A program made the position numbers and the translations under genes. From Mesorhizobium sp. M1B.F.Ca.ET.045.04.1.1 (GTDB taxonomy: Bacteria; Pseudomonadota; Alphaproteobacteria; Rhizobiales; Rhizobiaceae): a DNA stretch of 64,000 nt. Shown here piece by piece: positions 37,642 through 46,886 of this stretch (the first letter of the stretch is position 1; every line of letters starts with the position of its first letter). Under the pieces are notes generated by a model. The model saw only the letters and a list, made by a program, of their open reading frames with translations, was not told the DNA's origin and made no database searches. The stretch spans positions 248,001 to 312,000 of the forward strand of contig NZ_CP034448.1 in NCBI RefSeq assembly GCF_003952465.1, in the 5' to 3' direction.

Positions 37642-39008
37642 CCCGGCGGCCGGCGGAAACCGCCGGCAAGCGGCGCGATCGCCGCGGCGATGCCGAGCAG
37701 CCGCGATTCCGACCATTTCCTGCCGACGAGCTGCAAGCCAATGGGCAACCCGTTGCCGTCCTGCCCGCAAGGGATCGCGATCACCGGGTGGCCGGAATAG
37801 TTGAAGACCGCGCCATAGGCCGGCAGCATCCAGTAGCTCTCATCCTTGCCGTCGACCTCGAGCGGGCTGCCCGGCTTGCAATGCGCAAAGGCCGGGGTCA
37901 TCGCGACCGGACAGAGCAAGGCATCGCAGCTTTCGAAGAAGCGCTCCCAGGCAAGGACCGACCGGTCGCGGCGGGCGAGCGCCGCGAACCAACGCGACAC
38001 CGGCGTCGGCTGATCCGGCGGCTCCGGTTGGGCGGCCTCCAGCATCATGCCGATCAGCTTGCCGCCCTCGGCGAGATCGTCGTGCAGATCGAGCTTCGGC
38101 AGGCTTGCTTCCTCGATGCGCGCGCCGGCGGACGCCAGTTGCGATGCCAGCCCTTCCACGGCGGCGCCGATCTCGCTCGCTACGGGAAAGCCGGCAAAGG
38201 ATTTAGCGAAGGCAATGCGCAGTGATTTCAGCTCCAGCGCCGACGCCGGCTCGATTGTAACCGGTGCCAGATCGGAATCTGCCCCGTCCGGCCCGGCAAT
38301 GATCCTATAGATCAGCGCTAGATCCTCGATGTCGCGGGCAAGCGGGCCGACACAAGACATCAGTCGCACGCTGCGCGGCGTGCCGCCCGGATCGGGGAAA
38401 GCGCCGGCCAGCGAGACGCGATTTTCGGTCGGCTTCAGGCCGTAGACGCCGCAGAAGCTGGCCGGCAGGCGGATGGAATCCTGCATGTCGGTGCCGATCT
38501 CGAACGGCGTCATGCCTGTTGCGACGGCGGCGGCTGCCCCGCCGCTGGAACCGCCTGCCGTGCGTGACAGATCCCAGGGATTGCTGGTCCGGCCGAAGAG
38601 CGGATTGTCCGACTGCCAGTCGCCCAGCATGGTGGCGACGTTGGTCTTGCCGACCAATACGGCGCCGGCGGCCTTCAGCCGGGCGGCCACCGGACTGTCT
38701 TGTCTCGCCACATAGTCGGCAAAGGGTGGGAAGCCGGCGGTCGTCTTCATTCCCGCCGTCTCATGCGCGTCCTTCAGCGTGAATGGCACACCGTGCAGGG
38801 GGCCGACTGTATCACCACGCTCCAGGGCCGTATCCGCCTGCCTGGCGCCCTCAATGGCTCCGTTCGGGTCAAGCGTGACGACCGCGTTGACTGCCCCGTT
38901 GTGCCTGTCGATCTGCGCAAGATGGGCATCGAGGACCTCCACCGCCGAGATTTCCCGGGCCGCGATCGCGGCAGCGAGTTCGATGGTCGAGGAAAACACG
39001 ATATCCAT
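37635..39008 (-). CDS. Amidase-signature family amidase
   Basis: The 457-aa enzyme has the amidase signature triad: Lys79 in PFTLKDAHE, cis-Ser155 in AGGSSGG and a nucleophile position Ser178. The segment before the nucleophile reads GTDMQDSIRLPA, where most family members have GSDxGGSIRxPA, so two usual glycines are Gln and Asp. Activity may therefore differ or be lost. Natural substrates are unknown. It is convergent and slightly overlapping with the flavoprotein gene. Confidence 0.87.
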   Translation of the reverse strand: MDIVFSSTIELAAAIAAREISAVEVLDAHLAQIDRHNGAVNAVVTLDPNGAIEGARQADTALERGDTVGPLHGVPFTLKDAHETAGMKTTAGFPPFADYVARQDSPVAARLKAAGAVLVGKTNVATMLGDWQSDNPLFGRTSNPWDLSRTAGGSSGGAAAAVATGMTPFEIGTDMQDSIRLPASFCGVYGLKPTENRVSLAGAFPDPGGTPRSVRLMSCVGPLARDIEDLALIYRIIAGPDGADSDLAPVTIEPASALELKSLRIAFAKSFAGFPVASEIGAAVEGLASQLASAGARIEEASLPKLDLHDDLAEGGKLIGMMLEAAQPEPPDQPTPVSRWFAALARRDRSVLAWERFFESCDALLCPVAMTPAFAHCKPGSPLEVDGKDESYWMLPAYGAVFNYSGHPVIAIPCGQDGNGLPIGLQLVGRKWSESRLLGIAAAIAPLAGGFRRPPGY

Positions 39009-39135
39009 GGCGAGCGCTCCGTCTGCCTCTCGCGCCTGTCCATCAACATGGCGGATGGCGGCAAGGCTTCAAGCCGAATCCAGCATTGCGTGCCAGGCCG
39101 CGCTTGATTGAAATTGCGCCGGGCGCATGAATGCC

Positions 39136-39936
39136 TCAGCCCGCCAGCGCCAGCTCGGCGACAATGGGCGCGAACGGACGGATGCTGGTGCAATTCCTAG
39201 TCATGGTGACAAAGCTCGACTGCGGGATCTCGTGCCACGCGCGGCCATCGCGATCGAACGGCTCGGAGACGATGCAGCGGCCGACCCCCTTGGCGAAGGC
39301 AGCGGTGTAGAGCGTCGGCGCCTGGTCGTCAGTGGCGTAGCGTATCGCGTAGAGCGCCTGCCCGTCACTGAAGGCGGCCGTGAGCTTCAGCGACGGGTTG
39401 ACACCGGCTAGGCTTGAGGCTTCCAGGACACGGCTGGTGGCGCGCGAGACGGCGCCATGCGGGTCGCGGGACAGACCTTCAGCGATCATGAGCAAAAAGA
39501 AGAGTTCGGAATCGGTGGTGCCCTCGCGCTGGTCGAAGACGGCATCGGAGAGCGAATTCTCCAGCACCCGGCGGATCTTCTCGAAGCCGCCTATCTGGCC
39601 GTTGTGCATGAACGACCAGCGGCCGGAGACGAAGGGATGACAATTCATGCGGCTGGTGCCACCGCCTGTCGAGGCGCGCACATGAGCCAGGAACAGTCCG
39701 GATTTGATCTGCCGGCAGAGGCTTGCCAGGTTGCCATCGGACCAGGCCGGCAGGGTATCCCGATACCGGCCAGGCTCCGGCCGGTCGCCATACCAGGCAA
39801 GGCCGAAGCCGTCGGCGTTGGTCGGTGATTTCGCTTCCCGCGCTTGACGGCTCTGAACGATCAGCGAGTGGCAGGGCGCGGTGACGATCTCTTCAAGGAA
39901 GATTGCTTCGCCGAGATAGGCGGCCCATCTGCACAT
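39136..39936 (-). CDS. Class II glutamine amidotransferase, copy 1 (YafJ/EgtC-like)
   Basis: The 266-aa protein begins MCRWAAYLGE, so Cys2 would be the N-terminal nucleophile after Met removal. Other Ntn-hydrolase features are AHVRASTGG, NCHPFVSGRWSFMHNGQIGGF and GTTDSELFF. The family hydrolyses a gamma-glutamyl amide; EgtC does so in ergothioneine synthesis, but no egt genes are here. It is about 83% identical by hand count to the gene 220 bases upstream, a clear tandem duplication. Confidence 0.9.
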   Translation of the reverse strand: MCRWAAYLGEAIFLEEIVTAPCHSLIVQSRQAREAKSPTNADGFGLAWYGDRPEPGRYRDTLPAWSDGNLASLCRQIKSGLFLAHVRASTGGGTSRMNCHPFVSGRWSFMHNGQIGGFEKIRRVLENSLSDAVFDQREGTTDSELFFLLMIAEGLSRDPHGAVSRATSRVLEASSLAGVNPSLKLTAAFSDGQALYAIRYATDDQAPTLYTAAFAKGVGRCIVSEPFDRDGRAWHEIPQSSFVTMTRNCTSIRPFAPIVAELALAG

Positions 39937-40156
39937 TGTTCAGTCATCCTCTTTTGCGCATCGAATCGAGGCCGCGAATGAAATCCATTCACGGCCCCGT
40001 GAGGCGCCACAGATGACAGGAGGACGGATTGGCGTCCTTATGTCGGGCTGATGTTTTGCTGATCCTTTGCCGAAGACTGTCCAGAAGACGCCGGCAATCC
40101 GTCGCGCCACTGACCCGATCCCAGGTCGTAGGTCTCTCGGCGGGTTGAGATCGCGC

Positions 40157-40954
40157 TTAGCCGACCAGTGCCAGCTTGCTCGCCACAGGGGCAAACGGGC
40201 GGATGCTGGTACCGTCCCTGGTCATGGTAACGAAGCTCGACGGCGGAATCGCCTGCCACTCTCCGCCGTCGCGGTCGAACGGCTCTGAGACGATGCAGCG
40301 GCCGCCATTGCGGAAGCCAGAGGTGTAGAGCGTCGGCGCATGATCGTCGGTGGCGTAGCGCACGGCGTGGAGCGCCTGGCCATCGGAAAAGGCGGCGGTG
40401 AGTTTCAGCGACGGCTCGATGCCGGCGCGGTGCGAGGCTTCCAGCACGCGGCTGGTGCCGCGCGACACCGCTCCTTGCGGGTCAGTGGACAGACCCTCGT
40501 CGATCATCAGGAGAAAAAAGAGTTCGGAATCGGTGGTGCCTTCGCGCTGGTCGAAGACTTCGTCGGAGAGCGAATTCTCCAACGCGCGGCGGATCTTTTC
40601 GAAGCCGCCGATCTGGCCGTTATGCATGAACGACCAGCGGCCGGAGATGAAGGGATGGCAGTTCATGCGGCTGGTGGCGCCGCCGGTCGAGGCGCGCACA
40701 TGGGCGAGGAACAGGCCGGATTTGATCTGCCGGCAGAGGCTTTTCAGGTTGGGGTCCGACCAGGCCGGCAGGATGTCGCGATAGAGGCCGGGCTCGGGGC
40801 GGTCGCCATACCAGGCAAGGCCGAAGCCGTCGCCATTGGTGGGCGACTTGGCCTCCTGGGCACAGTGGCTCTGGGCGATCAGCGAGTGGCAGGGCGCGGT
40901 GATGATGTCTTCGAGGAAGACCGCTTCACCCAGATAGGCCGCCCACCGGCACAT
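40157..40954 (-). CDS. Class II glutamine amidotransferase, copy 2 (YafJ/EgtC-like)
   Basis: The 265-aa paralogue keeps the same key residues: Cys2 in MCRWAAYLGE, AHVRASTGG, NCHPFISGRWSFMHNGQIGGF, GTTDSELFFLLMI. The open frame continues upstream, but the ATG at 40954 gives the essential N-terminal Cys. Differences from copy 1 cluster near residues 25-32 and 216-245. It lies between copy 1 and a DUF6356 gene on the same strand and with the latter may form one transcription unit. Confidence 0.9.
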   Translation of the reverse strand: MCRWAAYLGEAVFLEDIITAPCHSLIAQSHCAQEAKSPTNGDGFGLAWYGDRPEPGLYRDILPAWSDPNLKSLCRQIKSGLFLAHVRASTGGATSRMNCHPFISGRWSFMHNGQIGGFEKIRRALENSLSDEVFDQREGTTDSELFFLLMIDEGLSTDPQGAVSRGTSRVLEASHRAGIEPSLKLTAAFSDGQALHAVRYATDDHAPTLYTSGFRNGGRCIVSEPFDRDGGEWQAIPPSSFVTMTRDGTSIRPFAPVASKLALVG

Positions 40955-40970
40955 CGCATTCCACCATCTA

Positions 40971-41225
40971 TCAGGCGCGGTCCAACTGAGTCGCCGGTTC
41001 CTTGACCGCGTGCGCGCCTCTGTTGTGCGTGCGCTCATAGAGCTCGCGAACTATGCGGCTGGCCGTAGTCTCGAACAGAAATGGCAAGAAAGCGTGAACG
41101 AGCGCAGCGCCCGCGGCCATCGACAGGCGCGAGCAGAACCAGGCGGCAAAGGCCATGTGGCCGAAATAGGTCTCGCCGACCTTTTCCGGGTGAGACGTGA
41201 AGAGCGCCGTAAGCCGTGTCGTCAT
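40971..41225 (-). CDS. DUF6356 small membrane protein
   Basis: The 84-aa protein has the DUF6356 pattern: LTALFTSHPEKVGETYFGHMAFAAWFCSRLSMAAGAALVHAFLPFLF with one long hydrophobic segment. GGAGGG lies 7 bases before the ATG at 41225. It starts the transcription unit with the amidotransferase downstream (16-base gap). It is divergent from the Lrp regulator. Function unknown. Confidence 0.82.
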   Translation of the reverse strand: MTTRLTALFTSHPEKVGETYFGHMAFAAWFCSRLSMAAGAALVHAFLPFLFETTASRIVRELYERTHNRGAHAVKEPATQLDRA

Positions 41226-41321
41226 GGTGGTCCCTCCTGCCGGGATGAGCCCCGATGCTGGGTATCCTGCCACGCGCCGAAGGTTCATCGATCCCAAATT
41301 GTCCTTGCGGTCGGCCTTGTT

Positions 41322-41339
41322 TTGGGACATTCATCCCAA
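41322..41339. promoter_or_regulatory. Probable Lrp operator
   Basis: TTGGGA-N6-TCCCAA is an inverted repeat just before the Lrp start at 41342. A half-site ATCCCAA lies at 41291. The site is between the Lrp gene and the divergent DUF6356-amidotransferase unit, so it may control both. Confidence 0.6.
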
Positions 41340-41341
41340 CA

Positions 41342-41812
41342 ATGACATCCGGTATCGACGAAATTGATCGAAGACTGCTGGCGGAACTCCAGCGCGACGG
41401 CACGCTTTCCGTCGACCAGCTGTCCGAGCGGGTGGCGCTGTCGCGCAACGCCTGCTGGCGCCGCGTCAAGCGGCTGGAGGAGGACGGGGTCATCACCGGG
41501 CGTGTGGCGCTGGTCGATGCCGACAAGCTTGGGCTCGGCCTATCGGTGTTCATACTGATCCGCACGTCGAACCACGACCCGGACTGGCTGCAAAAGTTCC
41601 GGACGGCAGTGACCGGCTTTGCCGAGATCATCGGCGTCTACCGGATGTCCGGCGACCTCGACTATGTGCTGAGGGCCCGTGTCGCCGACGTCAAAGCCTA
41701 TGACCGGCTCTACCAGCGGCTGATCGCCAAGGTGGCGCTGTCGGACGTCTCGGCGTCCTTCGTGATGGAGGAAATCAAGGAGACGACGGTCGTTCCGGTA
41801 GAGCTACGCTGA
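41342..41812 (+). CDS. Lrp/AsnC-family regulator
   Basis: The 156-aa protein has the AsnC helix-turn-helix (IDEIDRRLLAELQRDGTLSVDQLSERVALSRNACWRRVKRLEEDG pattern, residues 4-48) and the C-terminal RAM ligand domain (FAEIIGVYRMSGDLDYVLRA). Lrp proteins bind amino acids; here the neighbours are glutamine amidotransferases, which suggests a link to glutamine or a related amide. The ATG at 41342 fits the conserved start. Confidence 0.9.
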   Translation: MTSGIDEIDRRLLAELQRDGTLSVDQLSERVALSRNACWRRVKRLEEDGVITGRVALVDADKLGLGLSVFILIRTSNHDPDWLQKFRTAVTGFAEIIGVYRMSGDLDYVLRARVADVKAYDRLYQRLIAKVALSDVSASFVMEEIKETTVVPVELR

Positions 41813-41817
41813 TAAAG

Positions 41818-41915
41818 CATGTCTCCCGAAAGTGGGAACCGGTTTCGGGACAAAGACATGCGTAAAATCAAAAACCTAAAGCGCAAGAGCGAATCTGAAA
41901 GATCGCGACGCGCTT
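41818..41915. repeat. RIME-like intergenic palindrome
   Basis: The segment reads GCATGTCTCCCGAAAGTGGG ... CCGGTTTCGGGACAAAGACATGC and continues with AAAGCGCAAGAGCG...CGCGACGCGCTTTAG. The outer arms pair. It is the same kind of element as at 14833, in the gap before dut. Confidence 0.7.
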
Positions 41916-42004
41916 TAGCTTCCGGAACCGCGCGCAAAGAAAGCCGTTGATAGGCTCGGCTTCGAGTTGACCGAATCGCCATTCGCGCCGATAGGAATGG
42001 GCTC

Positions 42005-42490
42005 ATGCGCACCGCTGTCTATCCTTCCTCCGTCATCGGCCCTACCGTCGGTTTCGTCAGGCTTCCGCATGGCGAGGACTTGCCGCTGCCTGCCTATGAA
42101 AGCGCGGGCGCTGCCGGCATGGACCTGCGCGCCGCGGTGCCGGAAGACCGGCCGCAGCTGATCCTGCCCGGAAAACGCGCGCTGGTGCCGACAGGGCTGA
42201 TCCTGGAAATCCCGGAAGGCATGGAAGGCCAGGTACGGCCGCGTTCCGGGCTTGCCTTCAAGCATGGGCTCACCGTCCTCAACACGCCCGGCACCATCGA
42301 CAGCGACTATCGCGGCGAGGTGAAGGTGCTGCTCGTCAATCTCGGCGACGAGGATTTCGCGGTGACGCGCGGCATGCGGATCGCCCAGATCGTCTTTGCC
42401 GCGGTGACGCAGGTTGCCGGCGAGGAACGGTCGCTCGCCGGCGGCACGGCGCGCGGGGCCGGCGGGTTCGGGTCGACCGGCACGGCCTGA
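42005..42490 (+). CDS. dut: Deoxyuridine 5'-triphosphate nucleotidohydrolase
   Basis: dUTPase converts dUTP to dUMP and pyrophosphate, keeping uracil out of DNA and supplying dTMP synthesis. The 161-aa trimeric-type protein has the five motifs: [32 protein letters not shown] with the catalytic Asp, [10 protein letters not shown], and the C-terminal [10 protein letters not shown]. The stop overlaps the start of the HAD gene (TGATG). Confidence 0.95.
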   Translation: MRTAVYPSSVIGPTVGFVRLPHGEDLPLPAYESAGAAGMDLRAAVPEDRPQLILPGKRALVPTGLILEIPEGMEGQVRPRSGLAFKHGLTVLNTPGTIDSDYRGEVKVLLVNLGDEDFAVTRGMRIAQIVFAAVTQVAGEERSLAGGTARGAGGFGSTGTA

Positions 42491-43149
42491 TGCGAGTTCC
42501 AAGGCTGGTCATCTTCGACTGCGACGGGGTTCTGGTCGACACCGAAAACCTTGCCAACCGGCGCCTCGCCGAATGGCTTTCCGAGGCCGGCTTTCAAACC
42601 ACATTCGAATATTGCCGCAAGAACTTCTCCGGCCGCAGCATGGCCTCGGTGCAAAAAGAGATCGAAGCGGAGACCGACGTCAGGCTCGGCGCCGATTTCG
42701 TCGAGCGCTGGAACGCCGGCCTGCCGGACCTGTTCGCGCATGGCGTCGAGGCGATCCCTCACGTGCGCGACTTCATCGAGAAGGTGCGCGCCGCCGGCAT
42801 CGCCTATTGCGTGGCTTCATCGGCGCGGGTCTCGAAGATGCATATCACGCTCGGCCAGACCGGGCTTTTGCCGCTGTTCGAGCACGCCATGTTCTCCTCC
42901 ACCATGGTCGCGCGCGGCAAGCCGTTCCCGGACCTCTTCCTTCATGCCGCAAAGACGATGGGCTTCGCGCCGGCCGACTGCATCGTCATCGAGGACAGCG
43001 TCGCCGGCACGCAGGCCGGCATTGCCGCCGGCATGCGCGTGTTCTCCTATCATGCCGATCCGTTCTCGGACCCGGAGGGCCTCGTAAAAGCAGGCGGCAT
43101 CCTGTTCGACGACATGCGCGAACTCGCCGGACTGGTGCCGATTCACTGA
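42490..43149 (+). CDS. HAD-family phosphatase (beta-phosphoglucomutase-like)
   Basis: The 219-aa hydrolase has the HAD nucleophile motif FDCDGVLVDTE (first Asp near residue 10), motif II SSARV, Lys in ARGKPFPDLFL and motif IV VIEDSVAGTQAG. It is of the subclass I with an alpha-helical cap, like phosphoglycolate or sugar-phosphate phosphatases. Substrate unknown. It is co-translated with dut. Confidence 0.9.
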   Translation: MRVPRLVIFDCDGVLVDTENLANRRLAEWLSEAGFQTTFEYCRKNFSGRSMASVQKEIEAETDVRLGADFVERWNAGLPDLFAHGVEAIPHVRDFIEKVRAAGIAYCVASSARVSKMHITLGQTGLLPLFEHAMFSSTMVARGKPFPDLFLHAAKTMGFAPADCIVIEDSVAGTQAGIAAGMRVFSYHADPFSDPEGLVKAGGILFDDMRELAGLVPIH

Positions 43150-43227
43150 GTTCATTTCGGCGCGGACGATCCGGCTGTTTGTCACCGTTGGCCGTGCTAG
43201 CCTGCGTGCTCACAAGGGGGGCGCTCC

Positions 43228-44055
43228 ATGACATTCATCCTGCTCCGATTCCTGCTCGCTTGCCTGCTGCTGCCATGCCTGTGGGCGCCCGCGGGCGCAG
43301 AATCCGTCGGCTTTCCCGAACCGAGCAGCGCCGTTCCCGGCCATCCGGGCGTGACCTATCTCGACCTCGCGAAGTTGATCATCCCGGACGACGGCACCCC
43401 GCCGATCCAGATGCGTGACATAACCGGCGATGATGATGGCGGCTCGCCGCCCCCGACCACAAGCCTGTCGGACGCCGCCGTGCTCACCATCAAGGCCGGC
43501 GGCAAGGACCGGCTGGCGATGCTCTACGACCTCGGCTACTCATCCGACGACGCCGAGGGCTTCGCCGTGCTGGCGCTCTATGATCTCTCCGGCAAGCCGA
43601 GACTGCTCGACATCGCAAACGTGGCCGTCGACAGAAGCACCTCTTTCCGCGAGCCCGGCAAAATTTCGATCGCCGCCGGCGACGATGCCATCGTCACCAC
43701 GAGCACGCATTTCAACTCCAACCAGGGTTATGTCGGCACGCTGCTGATCATGGTCCGAGACGACCGCTTCGAATTGATCGACACAATCTACACGTTCGAC
43801 GAAAATTACTGCGCCTACAGGCGCACGCAGAACCTCGCCTTTCAGACCAAGGGCCATAGTCGGCCCTACGCGGCGATCAAGGTGACGGTGACCGATGCCA
43901 CGGCGCCGAGCGGGGAAAGCTGCGAGGAGGCGGCACCCAAGGCGGTCTCGCACGACATTTCGGTCACCTATCATTGGGACAAGGCCAAGTCGCGCTACGT
44001 CAAGGATTCCGACGCCTTCGAGAAATTGTCAGCAGAAAACGAGAAACGCTTCTGA
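43228..44055 (+). CDS. Exported protein of unknown function
   Basis: This 275-aa protein starts with a clear signal peptide (LLRFLLACLLLPCLWAPAGAES). The mature part includes VTYLDLAKLIIPD, a short Asp/Gly/Pro-rich stretch, MLYDLGYSSDDAEGFAVLALYDL and a C-terminal SHDISVTYHWDKAKSRYV. I do not recognise a family. It stands alone between the HAD gene and the PEP-mutase-like gene on the same strand. Confidence 0.75.
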   Translation: MTFILLRFLLACLLLPCLWAPAGAESVGFPEPSSAVPGHPGVTYLDLAKLIIPDDGTPPIQMRDITGDDDGGSPPPTTSLSDAAVLTIKAGGKDRLAMLYDLGYSSDDAEGFAVLALYDLSGKPRLLDIANVAVDRSTSFREPGKISIAAGDDAIVTTSTHFNSNQGYVGTLLIMVRDDRFELIDTIYTFDENYCAYRRTQNLAFQTKGHSRPYAAIKVTVTDATAPSGESCEEAAPKAVSHDISVTYHWDKAKSRYVKDSDAFEKLSAENEKRF

Positions 44056-44135
44056 ACGAAGCGCATTCATTTGCCCGGCCCCGGCACGCGCGATAGATTT
44101 CCCGTCACAACCCTGATCACGATTGAGGACACGCC

Positions 44136-44948
44136 ATGGACAACGGCAAGATTTTTCGCGATCTGCACGCCTCCACCTTCGTCATGCCCAATCCCTGGGA
44201 TATCGGCACGACAAAGCTTCTGGCTTCTTTCGGTTTCAAGGCGCTGGCCACGACCAGCGCCGGGTTTGCCTTCTCGCGCGGCCTGCCCGACGGCGCCGTA
44301 ACCTTCGATGCCATGATCCACCATTGCCGCGAAGTGACGGCTGCAACGGATCTGCCGGTTTCGGCCGACCTCGAGCGCGGCAAGGGCGACAGCCCCGAGC
44401 AGGCGGCCGAAACCATCTTCGCGGCCGAAGCCGCCGGCCTTGCCGGCTGCTCTATCGAGGACCATACCGGCGACCCCGGCAATCCGATCTACGATTTCTC
44501 GCATGCCGTCGAACGCGTCGCCGCGGCCGTCGAAGCGGCCCGGGCGCTCAAGCACGATTTCGTCTTCACCGCGCGGGCCGAGAATTTCCTGTGGGGCAAG
44601 ACCGACCTCGACGACACGATCAAGCGGCTGCAGGCTTTCGAGCAAGCCGGCGCGGACGTGCTCTACGCACCGGGCTTGAGCGATACGGAGACCGTGCGGA
44701 CGGTCTGCTCGGCGGTGACGAAGCCCGTCAATATCATGGCAAGACCCGGCTTCACCGTCGCCGAACTTGCCACAGCCGGCGTCAAACGCATCTCGCTCGG
44801 ACCATGGCTGACGAATTTCGCCTACGGCATGCTGGAAACGGCGGCACGCGAGATCCAGCAGGACGGCACCTTCGGCTTCACCCGCGCCGCGATGCCGTTC
44901 GGCAAGCTGCAGGCGCTGTTTCGCGGGGGCGCTCCTGAGCAGGACTAA
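44136..44948 (+). CDS. Isocitrate lyase/PEP mutase-family protein
   Basis: The 270-aa TIM-barrel protein resembles methylisocitrate lyase, PEP mutase and oxaloacetate decarboxylase-type proteins. It has the loop VSADLERGKGD (metal-binding Asp) and SIEDHTGDPGNPIYDF, and ends with SLGPWLTNFAYGMLE. A family-typical lyase Cys loop (KKCGH) is missing, so isocitrate cleavage is unlikely. Exact reaction unknown. Confidence 0.82.
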   Translation: MDNGKIFRDLHASTFVMPNPWDIGTTKLLASFGFKALATTSAGFAFSRGLPDGAVTFDAMIHHCREVTAATDLPVSADLERGKGDSPEQAAETIFAAEAAGLAGCSIEDHTGDPGNPIYDFSHAVERVAAAVEAARALKHDFVFTARAENFLWGKTDLDDTIKRLQAFEQAGADVLYAPGLSDTETVRTVCSAVTKPVNIMARPGFTVAELATAGVKRISLGPWLTNFAYGMLETAAREIQQDGTFGFTRAAMPFGKLQALFRGGAPEQD

Positions 44949-45640
44949 ACCAGCTCCCGCACCGAAACCGCCTTGTGCAGATGCACCATCATGGCGGCCG
45001 CGAAAAGCGGCGTCAAAAGATTGAGCAGCGGAACGGCAAGGAAGACCGCAATAAGCAGTCCGGCCAGGAACACCGTGCCGGCATATTTGCGACGCAGCGC
45101 CTTGGCTTCGGCTTCAGGGCGAAAACGCATGGCGGCGAATTCGAAAAACTCGCGCCCAAGAAGGTAGCCGTTGACGATGAAGAAGGCGGCGATGTTGATG
45201 CCCGGCACCAGAAGCAGAAGCAGCGCGACGATGTTGCCGAGGATGACGACGCCGAAGAATTTTATCGCCAGCACCAGAGAATGCAGCGCCGGCACGGCAC
45301 GGCCGGGCGGATCGCCCGGATAGTCGGTGCGCTCGACCACCTCTGCGACGTCGTCGAGGAAAAGGCCGGCGATGATCGCCGTCACAGGCGCGATGAGCAG
45401 CGCCATCCCAACGGCCAGAATGATGCCGGCAATGATGGCGCTGAGCCAACCGGCCCAGGAGGGCAACCCCGGAACAAGCGCCTGCAGCCACGGCCAGGCC
45501 AGCCATTCGAGCAGACTTTCGATGCCGAACCACAGCGCCACCAGCGCCAGCAGCGTCAGGCCCAGCGTCTTCAGAAAGACAGAGCGGAATTCGGGCGAGA
45601 ACAGTTGGCTGGCGGCGGCGCGGGCGGCGTCTAGGATCAC
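44945..45640 (-). CDS. EI24/CysZ-like membrane protein
   Basis: The 231-aa protein has four or more hydrophobic segments and the EI24/CysZ pattern with VERTDYPGDPPGRAVP and LLVPGINIAAFFIVNGYLLGREFFEFAAMR. CysZ imports sulfate in some bacteria; other members have unknown roles. A GTG start at 45640 is proposed; the frame is open upstream. It overlaps the end of the convergent PEP-mutase-like gene by 4 bases. Confidence 0.8.
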   Translation of the reverse strand: MILDAARAAASQLFSPEFRSVFLKTLGLTLLALVALWFGIESLLEWLAWPWLQALVPGLPSWAGWLSAIIAGIILAVGMALLIAPVTAIIAGLFLDDVAEVVERTDYPGDPPGRAVPALHSLVLAIKFFGVVILGNIVALLLLLVPGINIAAFFIVNGYLLGREFFEFAAMRFRPEAEAKALRRKYAGTVFLAGLLIAVFLAVPLLNLLTPLFAAAMMVHLHKAVSVRELV

Positions 45641-45705
45641 GACAGGTTCAAGCCCCTCATCGAGAAAGGTGCTCCCGACATAGGCAGGCTTTTTGATCGG
45701 CGCAA

Positions 45706-46608
45706 CTACCGGGCGAGCCTGGCCTGACGAGCCGGAATGGTCATGGCAGCGACGCCGACGACGACGAAAGCCATGCCGAGCCATGCCGTCGGCCCGAGGC
45801 TCTCACCCAGAAAGAGGGCGCCGATACCGACGCCGATCGGCACGCGCAGATAGGCCTGCGAGGTCGTGCCAACCGAACCAAGCGTGTGAATGAGGCGGAA
45901 GAAGATCGAGAAAGCGAGTGCGGTGGAGAAGACCGAAAGCCCTAGAAGGGCAAGGATCGATGCCGTCGACGGCGTCAATGTCCACGGCCGGTCGAAGATG
46001 AGGCTCAAGGGAATCAAGATCGCGGCGCCGCAGATCATCGAACCGGCCGCCGGCAGCATCGGATCGAGCCCCCTGAAGTTGCGCCCGAATATGGCGGCAC
46101 CCGCATAACTGACGGTAGCAGCGATGACGGCAAGCTGCGCCCACAATTGATGGCCGAGCCCGCCAAGGGCCTCGGTTCCGACGATCAGGCAAATGCCGGC
46201 GATGCCGGCGCCGACGCCAACCAGCTTGCGCAGCGTCACCGGTTCGTGGCGGGTGATCAACGCCGTCAGCAGGAAAGTGAAGATCGGCGACGTCGCGTTG
46301 AGGATCGTGGCAAGGCCGGCGTCGATCGAGCGTTCGGCGGCGGCGATCAGCGTGAACGGGATGACGCTGTTCAGGCAGGCTTGAAACATGAAGCGGCGCC
46401 AGTTCACCACATCCCGCGGCATGGCGAGGCCACGCCAGCGGATGAGGCCAAGCAGAATGCCGCCGGCGATCAAAGTGCGGCCCGCGATGAAGGTTACCGG
46501 CGGAATCGTCTCGACGCCAATCTTGATGAAAGTGTAGGAGGCCCCCCACAACACCGCCAGCACACCGAGCAGCGCCAGTTCGGTGGTCATTTCGGTCTTC
46601 TCGGACAT
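45706..46608 (-). CDS. DMT-family (EamA) transporter
   Basis: The 300-aa inner-membrane protein has ten hydrophobic segments in two EamA repeats, with LWGASYTFIKIGVETIPPVTF in the first and YLRVPIGVGIGALFLGESLGPTAWLGM in the second. Such proteins export metabolites. It lies 65 bases upstream of the EI24-like gene on the same strand. Substrate unknown. Confidence 0.9.
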   Translation of the reverse strand: MSEKTEMTTELALLGVLAVLWGASYTFIKIGVETIPPVTFIAGRTLIAGGILLGLIRWRGLAMPRDVVNWRRFMFQACLNSVIPFTLIAAAERSIDAGLATILNATSPIFTFLLTALITRHEPVTLRKLVGVGAGIAGICLIVGTEALGGLGHQLWAQLAVIAATVSYAGAAIFGRNFRGLDPMLPAAGSMICGAAILIPLSLIFDRPWTLTPSTASILALLGLSVFSTALAFSIFFRLIHTLGSVGTTSQAYLRVPIGVGIGALFLGESLGPTAWLGMAFVVVGVAAMTIPARQARLAR

Positions 46609-46886
46609 CTTGTGGTTCGTGCCTTCAGCCTGTTGCCGGAACGATCCGCTTCTAGCTCATACCGAAGCGGAGATGTTTCAATGTCGGTGAAACCATAGCC
46701 GTCAAGGGCGTGACTGATATGGGCCAGTTCAATGCGAACACTGCCGCAGCCGGCGAACAAACCCGGTCGAGGCCGGCGCACCAGTAAAAGGCGCCGATTT
46801 TCGGGGTAGGCAAAGCGGTTGCAAGCGGCTAGACCCGCGCCCGGCCGGCATGGCAGAAAGCCGGTGGGTCGTTGGCGGAGACATTG

